A model generated the notes under the pieces. The model saw only the letters and a list, made by a program, of their open reading frames with translations. It had not been told where the DNA came from and did not search any database. Shown piece after piece: positions 56,671-64,000 of a stretch of 64,000 nucleotides of DNA. Numbering within the stretch: the first letter of the stretch is position 1; each line of letters opens with the position of its first letter. The stretch covers positions 372,001 through 436,000 of the forward strand of contig WNNJ02003214.1 in assembly GCA_012934845.2 (NCBI GenBank). Reading direction: 5' to 3'. The stretch comes from Pomphorhynchus laevis (lineage: Eukaryota > Acanthocephala > Palaeacanthocephala > Echinorhynchida > Pomphorhynchidae). Both the position numbers and the translations under genes were made by a program.

Positions 56671-57222
56671 TATCTATTAGGGATCGTCTTTACTGCCTTG
56701 TCCTCAAGTGGCGTCCTAATCTATATCAAATTTTAAGTGCAAAGTTATAGACTCGTTTGCTGAAATATTGTCGCAATTGTACACAGACGCTTATTTAGAC
56801 ATCTCGGAAATGTCAGGTTCTCTTAAATCGATTATTTTACTTTGCCAACTAGTGTTCCAACGCACTCGGAATACCGGCTGCAAAACTGTCAGACAGACCG
56901 TCGAGCGTCGTTTAAGACTTTGAAAGATGGTTTATTGTTGGAGTTATACTCAGAGGCCGCATTTTTACAAAGTGAATTCGTCAGTCGATCAAAAGTTTGT
57001 CTCAAATCAAAAGTGAGTTGGATCGAAAAGTTTTGTAAACTTATGCGGTGTGGTAAAGTAACGTCCGCGATGCGCATTTTATCAGAGCCAGACGCCGAGA
57101 TGAAGAAGCTAGCGCTTACTGACAATATAAATGGTACTACTGTGCATGAAATGCTGAGGCAACTACATCCGAGTCCACGTGAAGTGTATCCATAAACACT
57201 ACTGAATAATACGTTTTCAGAA

Positions 57223-57846
57223 ATGGTGGAGCATCATCCCATTCGTTTTCCTTTGATGTCAGCGGATGATATAATCGCAGCTAGTCGCCGCACTAAGGGG
57301 TGCGCAGGACCTTCAGGTTTAGACGCTCACCATTGGCAAATGCTTCTTGAATTATTTGGTGCAACATCAAGAAAATTGGCAGAAAGTCTAGCGAACTTTA
57401 CGATTACAATTGCCACTCAAAAACTGCCTCAGGGTTGTCTTGAGGCATTCACGGCTTGTCGTCTTATTCCTTTGGACAAGCAACATGGAGTCCGTCCTAT
57501 TGGAATAGGTGATGTTACTCGTCGCATCATAGGTAAAGTTTTATGTAACGTCATTCGAAGTGACATCCAAGCGGTAGCAGGTATTGAACAGCTGTGTGCG
57601 GGTCAGCGTTGTGGTGTTGGAATGGCCATACATTCAATTTATGAAATGCTTCACAAATCGAATAAAGCTGCTATTATCCAGGTAGATGCGTCAACTGCTT
57701 TCAATTGTATCAATCGCAGTTTAGCACTTGCAAACATGAAATTTGTCTATCCATCAATGTCAACGGTACTACAAAATATTTATTCGAGTCCAGCCACATT
57801 AAATGTTGATGACGATATAATTCTATCTAAAGAAGGGTTTACTTAA
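57223..57846 (+). CDS. Reverse transcriptase, N-terminal half (RLE-type element)
   Basis: 207 residues with GCAGPSGLDAHHWQMLL, then QKLPQGCLEAFTACRLIPLD and VRPIGIGDVTRRIIGKVL (fingers), then IIQVDASTAFNCINR (motif A with catalytic Asp). It ends at a TAA exactly where the family has TQGDP (motif B). Continues in phase from about 57847. Confidence 0.85.
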   Translation: MVEHHPIRFPLMSADDIIAASRRTKGCAGPSGLDAHHWQMLLELFGATSRKLAESLANFTITIATQKLPQGCLEAFTACRLIPLDKQHGVRPIGIGDVTRRIIGKVLCNVIRSDIQAVAGIEQLCAGQRCGVGMAIHSIYEMLHKSNKAAIIQVDASTAFNCINRSLALANMKFVYPSMSTVLQNIYSSPATLNVDDDIILSKEGFT

Positions 57847-58884
57847 GGTGACCCAATCGCTATGATGGCGTTTGCTGCAGCATCATTACCCCTAATAAGA
57901 CGAATTACGAACGAAGTTCCTGAGGTAACAAATAGGTGGTACGCAGCCGACGCTAATTGTGTTGGAACCGTCGATAATCTAGTAAAGGTGTGGGCTCTGT
58001 TAAAGCAGGAATCTTTTAAGTATGGTTTTATTTTAAATGAGAAGAAATGTCAACTTGTAGTACATGAGGATAATCTGTCATATGCAAAACAGGCCTTTCA
58101 TCAGTCTGGATTAAAGGTGATTTCAAATGGTACCAGAATTTTGGGCTACGCTGTAGGAACTGATCAATACATATCTGAATTTTTAATGGAGGAAGTGCAA
58201 AATTGGTCTTCACAAGTACTGAATTTAGCTGATGTTGCTAAACATGATCCTCACGTGGCATATGTTGCCCTTACACAATCACTACAGTACAAATGGTCAC
58301 ATGTACAGCGGACTTGTAGAGTTGTTGGGAACTGCTTCTCCGTTTTGTCGGTTTACATATTGAACAACATGGTTCCGACTTTGACAGGTGTCGAATTAGA
58401 CACAACACGAATTCAGATGATACAATTACCAAAGCGTCTTGGTGGTTTAGGGATTGACGATCCCTTGGAAGGTTCTCAGTTAAAGTTTGAAAATTCGCAA
58501 CGTATGTGCTCACTTTTATTAGGTCCCGATAAAGACAACTCACCCGAGAAAATCATCAAACTCATAAAGGAGCAGAAAAGCGAAATATGTAAAAAGAAAC
58601 TAGATTTACTTAGAACCAGTTTAGATAGTTCAAATTCTTTCATTAATTACATGTCCATCCCCGGATCATCAACTTGGTTGTTAGCGAAGCCATTGGTCCT
58701 TTTTGAACATCATCTAAGCTTACACCAATTCCAAGATGCTTTAGCAGTTCGTTACGGTTGGCCCCCACCGAATCCACCACGCATTTGTAGCTGTGGGGCT
58801 GACCTTGCACAGTCATTGTCTTTCATGTCAGGTCGGTGGATTACCTATTGTACGTCACAACACTGTAAGAGATTTTCTAGCTAA
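57847..58884 (+). CDS. Reverse transcriptase, C-terminal half, to start of zinc knuckle
   Basis: Begins GDPIAMMAFAAASLPLIRR (motif B remnant). Motif C reads RWYAADANCVG where the family has QWYADDA: the first catalytic Asp is Ala, so this RT should be inactive. It continues with KYGFILNEKKCQLVV (motif D region), thumb-like helices and IQMIQLPKRLGGLGIDDP, and ends at RICSCGAD, the first two Cys of the knuckle, where the frame shifts. Confidence 0.85.
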   Translation, partial: GDPIAMMAFAAASLPLIRRITNEVPEVTNRWYAADANCVGTVDNLVKVWALLKQESFKYGFILNEKKCQLVVHEDNLSYAKQAFHQSGLKVISNGTRILGYAVGTDQYISEFLMEEVQNWSSQVLNLADVAKHDPHVAYVALTQSLQYKWSHVQRTCRVVGNCFSVLSVYILNNMVPTLTGVELDTTRIQMIQLPKRLGGLGIDDPLEGSQLKFENSQRMCSLLLGPDKDNSPEKIIKLIKEQKSEICKKKLDLLRTSLDSSNSFINYMSIPGSSTWLLAKPLVLFEHHLSLHQFQDALAVRYGWPPPNPPRICSCGADLAQSLSFMSGRWITYCTSQHCKRFSS

Positions 58885-59416
58885 AACACTGTCAAAAGTA
58901 TCATCATCAGTAGCCATCGAACCAATCCTACGCCGGATACCTGAGGGATTTGACTTTGAAATTGCATCAACAACTCGCGATATTGAAGCTCGTTTAGATA
59001 TCGAGTGCAACGGCTTGTTCGGTGATTCAACGGAGCGGTCCTTACTGGACATCGTTGTATTTAATCATTTTGCTCCGTCGTACATCTCTGACAATCCAAA
59101 ATCTCACTTCGAGTATCACGCCAAACGAAAAATATCAAAGCACAACAAGCGAGTCCTTAAAATTGAAGATGCTACTTTTTACCCTTTCGTGTGTGCGTGT
59201 AATGGGGCACTGGGTAAGGAAGCACAAATTGTACTCAGAAAAATCGCTTTACTGGAATCTGAAAAAAGCAAACTTTCATACAGTAATTGCATCTCAGATA
59301 TTCGAATGGACCTTGGATTTCTAATTGTAAGGTTGGTAGGAAATGCTTTACGTTGCTCACGATCAAGTTATTCAAAAGTTGGGATGTCAGTACACGAGGA
59401 CGTATCCAACTTTTAA
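58793..59416 (+). CDS. Restriction-like endonuclease domain of the element
   Basis: The second half of the knuckle (HSHCLSCQVGG) is followed by LPIVRHNTVRDFLAKTLSKV, EPILRRIPEGFDFEI, ARLDIECNGLFG and ERSLLDIVVFNHFAPSY. The Asp in ARLDI and the Asp-x-V pattern in LLDIVVFN fit a PD-(D/E)xK-type nuclease core. A C-H-C knuckle immediately before such a domain is the arrangement seen in R2-like LINEs. Active-site assignment is inference. Confidence 0.65.
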   Translation: MGLTLHSHCLSCQVGGLPIVRHNTVRDFLAKTLSKVSSSVAIEPILRRIPEGFDFEIASTTRDIEARLDIECNGLFGDSTERSLLDIVVFNHFAPSYISDNPKSHFEYHAKRKISKHNKRVLKIEDATFYPFVCACNGALGKEAQIVLRKIALLESEKSKLSYSNCISDIRMDLGFLIVRLVGNALRCSRSSYSKVGMSVHEDVSNF

Positions 59417-59480
59417 TAATAAACAATATTTCGAACAATTTAAAAGGGTATTTTCCGGTGTAATTTTTTTTAAATAAATC

Positions 59481-60649
59481 TTCTCTTTAAAAAAAATAAT
59501 TCCGTAAAACTAATCGATTAAACACGTAACTTGCTGAATGCAACGAAATGATCAAAATTAACAGTTCATTTAAATGAATTGAATACATTTCTATTCTCTT
59601 AAAATTCAATTACTGGTTTTATTTTAATTTTTATTGTCAATGAAATAAATTGTTCGAGCAACTTTGTAGCGATAATGAAACTAACTCTAAAATTACAAGA
59701 TTAGCGTAAAAGTACAGCATTTTGAAATTAAAAGAAATAAATAACACATTCATTTCAATAAAAACAAACGTATTAAACACTTTCCACTTTCTTCCGCGTC
59801 CTTGAAATATTAATCATTAAAATCTTATACAAAAGGTCAAACATACAATTCGCTATAGTCGTTAATAAAAAGTAATAAAAAATATTTTTTATGTTATTAA
59901 AAATATGCGAATATAATTATAAAATTGTATAATACAAATAATTTTGTATTTTAATAAATAATTAAATAATCTTAACACAAATTATAAATAGAAAATTTGT
60001 ATAAAATTACCTCAAAGTGGTGCGAAAACGTTTACTTTATTTTTCACTGCACACCTTTCTGCAATGAGTAGACACGGCTAGAAAGCGTATTTTTTATTGC
60101 AACAAATAACATTTGATCTTCATATTAGTCACAAAATAACATTTAGTTTACAGCGCTCACGTATCACGTAATGTGAAAAACTTGTTGATAATTTAGAAAA
60201 AGTGGAGAAATAGAATTAGTGTTATTACATCGAAAATACGTACAGAAATTATTGAATCCAACTTCGATAAAGCCAACCTGATTTGATTGCTTGATTCAAG
60301 TGGTTTTCCCGACATTATTTCCAATAGAGTCAAAATCAAAAACCTTCTCGCAAAAATAGGTTGTTATAAATAGCAAAATTTCAATAAGAGATACCCTTGA
60401 TAGACTTGAATACGCAATTATTTGTCAAAGCATCAGGTAATTCGTTGGCCTCAGTTTTGGCTCCGGAGTTTGACTCGAGATCTATGAGATCATCTGATAT
60501 TCGTCGTCCTCAATTTTCGCTAAGAGGATTGTTCGAGTTAGGACAAGAAGTTTGGTTTCTCAACAAGATAATATGCGAATATCATTTTTAATTATGACAA
60601 ATGTTTCATGATCTATCGAGAGGTCGCGTATAACAATACGTGAAATCTT
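59481..60649. other. No gene recognised
   Basis: AT-rich. The 64-codon frame at 60397-60591 has no visible family. Confidence 0.6.
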
Positions 60650-61300
60650 CATTATTCGGTTTCATATTATCCTCGTGTGGTTGTTTGAATCCTATCAGCA
60701 TCACTGTACACTACAATCAGCGTGGGTGGACCTCATCAGCAGTGTTGGCGTCACGTCAGCACGTTAATATTCACGTGCTGACGTGAATATTATCGTAAAT
60801 ATTCATTGCTCTTACACGAGTTGTATTCTTTCAATGGTCGGTTTGATATTATCCTCGTGTGGTTATTTAAATCCTATTAGCATCACTGTACACTACAATC
60901 AGCGTGGGTGGACATCATCAGCAGTGAGCCCACTCCTACATTTCGTGTTTCGGTCCTGTTATTGTTTCTGATGAACTCCTCGTCGCCGAAGTGCTGGTTT
61001 ATATTTGGCTTATATACAAAATTACACAATTAATGTGTTCTATATTTGGTGTGGGCGGTAACTAATATTCGCAATTCGAATCCACCACACACCGATTTTT
61101 TTATTCCGTTCTTATACGAAATGTTCACTGGACAGTAAACCGTAAGCTGTATTTTTACTATTGTGAATATTGCTTACACGAGCCGCTATTCTTCATTGGT
61201 CGGTTTGGTATTATCCTCGTGTGATTGTTTGAATCCTATCAGCATCACTGTACACTACAATCAGCGTGGGTGGACATCATCAGCAGTGAGCCCACGCCTA
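60650..61300 (-). repeat. Array of about 180-bp repeats, hammerhead-like on the - strand
   Basis: Three copies of a block (cctatcagcatcactgtaca and ctacaatcagcgtgggtgga) at about 60.66, 60.84 and 61.20 kb; spacings are about 180 and 360. On the - strand each reads CACTG-CTGATGA-GTCCACCC...-GUGUA-CAGTG, with stem I paired and a layout like the array at 15.9 kb. However, the GAAA box is GAUU in all copies, so no cleavage is expected from this fold. Confidence 0.6.
60751..60786. repeat. Perfect 14-bp palindrome
   Basis: tcacgtcagcacgt and acgtgctgacgtga flank an 8-base spacer, between the first two units of the 60.6-61.3 kb array. Confidence 0.85.
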
Positions 61301-61476
61301 CATTTCGTGTTTCGGTCCTTTTACTGTTTCTGCTGAACTCCTTGTCGCCGAAATGCTGGTTTATATATCAAATTACACAATCAATGTGTTCTATATTTGG
61401 TGTAGGCGGTAACTAATAACTAATAATCAATGTGTGGTGGATTCGAATTACGAATATTAGTTACCGCCCACATTTA
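61042..61476. repeat. Inverted repeat pair with 45-bp arms
   Basis: gtgggcggtaactaatattc followed by attcgaatccaccacac at about 61.05-61.09 kb recurs in reverse complement at 61.43-61.47 kb. A partial direct copy (ggtgtaggcggtaactaat) lies at 61.40 kb. These may be the ends of the short element forming the array. Confidence 0.7.
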
Positions 61477-61639
61477 TTTTATTCATTCTATCACATTTAT
61501 TTTATCTATTACATCTCAATCTCATATTTTTCCTCCATATGGAATAATCAATCAATTACAATAATTGGTTGATTATTACAATAATCAACCAATTACAACC
61601 AATATTACAACCAATTACAATAATATTTCGGTTATACAC

Positions 61640-62665
61640 AAAGGATGTTCTGATGTTCAAATGTATGTAAATTCTGCGGACGTAAACATGTACGAAATCA
61701 GAAGTATCCAGCGTTGAAAAAGTTCATTTTGCAGTTTCATGTTGCAATCAACGAGTGAACTAGTGAACAACGAGTCCAACAGTGAATCCGCATCTGAATG
61801 TCGACCCATGTATTCTATCAACTTGGGAAGATGCGACGAGTAAATTATGTGACGGATTTTAAATTTAAAGAGTTTAAATTTATTCTTTATATTATTGTGT
61901 TGATTTATATATTTTACTGTTTTCTGCTTGATGTTATTTTTATAGTAACCTAGTTTAAAATATGTATCTATTAAATTATTTAAATGATTTTGAAGAAAGC
62001 CAATATCATTACATATTGTTGCAATTCTTAAAATTTCATTATTTAATGTATTAGATTTTATATTATATCGTATGCATGAATGCTCATGCAAAAATATGTT
62101 TCTTGTAAATTTAAATATGTCATCTTTACGATATAAATTAATAGTAGTTTTAGTTAATGTTAATTTAATGTTCATATCTAGATATACACCTTCTTTATCA
62201 TTAATATTGGTTTTGTTAAGAATAAGGCTTTCTGGATAAATTTGTTCACTAATTGAATACAAGTTATTAGAATTAAATACACATATATCATCAATGTATT
62301 GAAACATATATTTCATATATTTATATTGTTTAGATTAAGTTTTTACACAGTTATGAGCAAATTCATATTCTATAAAGCTTAAAAATAAGTCAGCTATAAT
62401 TGGGCTACTATCACCACCCAATGCAACACCTTTTACTTGTCTAAATATAGATGTCTCAACTTTCAAATAATTTTGATTTATCAAAACATTTGAGGATTCT
62501 ATTAATTCAATTTTATCCATATATTTATATTTACTTGATGGTTTTATTTTTGTTAGATAGCCGTTATAGTTATTATAACATACACATGTATAACTATTTC
62601 CAAATATATGCTTAATATATTTTTCTAGCGCTTCTTTAATATATTTTAACTATTCTTTAAGTTTA
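61640..62665 (-). mobile_element. PLE copy, RT part, between the repeat array and the adenylyl cyclase gene
   Basis: The - strand encodes KGVALGGDSSPIIADLFLS and FQYIDDICVFNS with the long downstream region to FKFKIRHIIYSSHLPKLIEY. Here the RT C-terminus continues beyond the point where copies A and B jump to the terminal repeat, which shows what their internal deletion removed. Broken; no endonuclease domain is visible in this fragment. Confidence 0.8.
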
Positions 62666-62824
62666 AGTTTTGAAAAACGATCAAGTTAAGAAAAAGAAAA
62701 TACTAAGTTACAAAATAAAAATAAGTTACGAAAGATACCATAATGTCGTTTGTAGAATTCATTCATAAAAACGTAATCAAATATACAACAGTCTACATAA
62801 TAAGGCAACGCAGATAAATAGAAT

Positions 62825-64000
62825 TCAAATCTTCAATAGATAAACGTCCATAACGTTTTTGCCCTTGATGTGCACTGGCCCTCTGGGCTCGAATTCATAT
62901 CCATAATTAGTTAAAAAGGTGGCTACATGTTCAGGAACTTGGATGCGTCCATTGACACCTTTAGAATCCATTCTGCTTGCAACATTTACAGTATCACCCC
63001 AAATATCAAAATTAATTCTTGAATTTCCTAAAACACCTGCAGTTACCGGCCCAAAATTGTAACCTGCTCGTACAACAAATTTAAAATGAAACAAGCTTGC
63101 AGAGAACTGATCTGCTAATTCCATGAATGCTTTAACAAATTCCATTAATGAAATCAAGTGATCTTTGGCAAAATCAAGGTTATTTGAATGATTATCTTTA
63201 TGAATACGTTCGCATGACGAAAACGAAGTAGCTAAGCCTGAGGCAACCATATATGTTGGACCGATTGTCTTAATTTTTTCAATATGATTATTAAACTTAT
63301 CATCACTTAACAAGTTATCAATATCTGCATATAATTCATTTAGGATGCGACCGTAAAATTGACCGCCTTCAAATTGTTCTTCGTAAAGATCGGTTAAATA
63401 ATTAGTCAAGGTAATGAATGATACACCAACAACTTCATAATCCTGGGCATAGTGCAGGCCGCTATTTAGCAATAAGTCTATAGCAAACGACGGTAGAATA
63501 TTTCGTATCAGCCAATTCGCGCAGTCCTTCTCTGATATAGATTTACGATAACTTTGCCGTCCTTGCTCTTCAGCGTGATAGAGAATTCGAAAGGTACGTT
63601 CTCTTTCGCGAACACAAATTACAAATGCAACAAAAAGACATAATACGCTGGCGATTTGCTGCACGATTGTGATAAAATTTATGTGTAGTTTCCACTCAAA
63701 CACAAGTACGACAACACACTGGCACAAAGCCATTGAAATCTTTATAAATGAATACGACTGCGGAAATAAGAAGCAAAGATTGAGTAATGTTGTCAATCCA
63801 GCGAAACGAAAGGTTATTAGATTACGATTCGGGTAGGGAATAAAACAACATGTTGTCCAATATATAAGCGGAACTATCTGTAATATGTACGCTATTCGGT
63901 ATTTGTATGCAGACGAATTTAAAATACTTCCAAAAGAAACTGCAAATGCTAAGGTAAGAACAGATATCAACGTAGTTAATACATAAATCAGATTTTTTAG
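62825..64000 (-). CDS. ADCY9-like: Membrane adenylyl cyclase, AC9-like, C-terminal part (continues past window edge)
   Basis: Makes cAMP from ATP at the plasma membrane. The frame stays open to the window edge, so this is a 3' exon of a longer gene. The N-terminal 120 residues are hydrophobic: the second six-helix membrane cluster. Then come the linker RERERTFRILYHAEE and the C2 catalytic domain from about residue 150 (numbered from 63970). ANWLIRNILP, EVVGVSF, YEEQFEGG, KIKTIGPTYMVASGL and FDIWGDTVNVASRMD match AC9 (ADWLLRNIIP, KIKTIGATYMAASGL, YDIWGDTVNIASRMD). C2 residues that bind ATP are present: Lys232/234 in KIKTIG, Asp322, Asn329, Arg333 and the C-terminal IKGK. The metal-binding Asp pair belongs to C1, outside the window. 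It ends KI-stop shortly after the domain. Confidence 0.95.
   Translation of the reverse strand, partial: LKNLIYVLTTLISVLTLAFAVSFGSILNSSAYKYRIAYILQIVPLIYWTTCCFIPYPNRNLITFRFAGLTTLLNLCFLFPQSYSFIKISMALCQCVVVLVFEWKLHINFITIVQQIASVLCLFVAFVICVRERERTFRILYHAEEQGRQSYRKSISEKDCANWLIRNILPSFAIDLLLNSGLHYAQDYEVVGVSFITLTNYLTDLYEEQFEGGQFYGRILNELYADIDNLLSDDKFNNHIEKIKTIGPTYMVASGLATSFSSCERIHKDNHSNNLDFAKDHLISLMEFVKAFMELADQFSASLFHFKFVVRAGYNFGPVTAGVLGNSRINFDIWGDTVNVASRMDSKGVNGRIQVPEHVATFLTNYGYEFEPRGPVHIKGKNVMDVYLLKI

Larger units (their letters stand above)
56374..59480 (+). mobile_element. LINE-like element with Cys-rich N-terminus, RT and restriction-like endonuclease
   Basis: Four blocks in order: a Cys-rich N-terminus (56374-56670), a region resembling the pre-RT part (56842-57195), an RT (57223-58100) and a C-terminal zinc-knuckle plus nuclease-like domain (58.75-59.41 kb). 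From memory, this combination occurs in a family common in cnidarian and other invertebrate genomes. I place it near the R2-like, restriction-like-endonuclease LINEs by inference. The frame is interrupted by at least three stops or shifts, including TAA in place of CAA in the TQGDP motif at 57844 and a shift near 58.8 kb. Two intact long frames remain, so it is fairly young. Confidence 0.75.

Noticed and set aside
58271-58543. 90-codon - strand open frame
   Set aside because: Shadow of the RT thumb region of the + strand element.
1-64000. tRNA and rRNA genes
   Set aside because: No cloverleaf with A and B boxes and no rRNA-like sequence was noticed on either strand; a tRNAscan run would be needed to exclude them.

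Overview
This window looks like nuclear DNA of an invertebrate animal with a very AT-rich genome. The evidence is spliced exons of an animal ion channel, an animal membrane adenylyl cyclase, introns with GT/AG ends, and many Penelope-like and non-LTR retroelements. I cannot name the species. Short introns of 46-54 bp alternate with introns of up to 7.7 kb filled with mobile DNA.

Layout: (1) About 2.9-46.3 kb, + strand, holds one host gene: a diverged Slo1/KCNMA1-type large-conductance calcium-activated potassium (BK) channel. I placed 21 exons with compatible phases plus one tentative exon. They run from before S1 through the pore (TTVGYGD), the RCK1 and RCK2 gating domains and a calcium-bowl-like stretch to a terminal exon with a stop and polyadenylation signal. 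The S0/start exon was not found. Its introns hold degraded LINEs (11.7-13.9, 21.0-23.8 and 38.6-38.9 kb), Penelope-like elements (PLEs) and several families of hammerhead-ribozyme-like repeats. (2) A unit of about 4.3 kb, bounded by PLE terminal repeats, occurs twice in opposite orientation (27.07-31.33 and 45.74-50.03 kb). Both copies contain the last exon of the channel gene. One copy is the true terminal exon; the other lies antisense in an upstream intron of the same gene. (3) 50.7-51.7 kb, - strand: an intronless deoxyribose-phosphate aldolase gene. (4) 52.4-56.1 kb, + strand: an APE-type LINE (R1/Jockey-like), the better preserved relative of the copy at 21-23.8 kb. (5) 56.4-59.4 kb, + strand: a LINE-like element with a restriction-like endonuclease domain; an older relative lies at 11.7-13.9 kb. 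(6) 60.6-61.5 kb: an array of short repeats whose - strand resembles hammerhead ribozymes. (7) 61.6-62.7 kb: a PLE fragment. (8) 62.8-64.0 kb, - strand: the C-terminal part of an AC9-like adenylyl cyclase gene that continues past the window edge.

The host genes are not an operon: a membrane K+ channel, a cytosolic nucleoside-salvage enzyme and a cAMP-producing enzyme sit next to each other. The unusual features are the density and variety of hammerhead-like RNA motifs, two of them with every core position and all three stems visible, and the inverted duplication that places an antisense copy of the terminal exon inside the channel gene.
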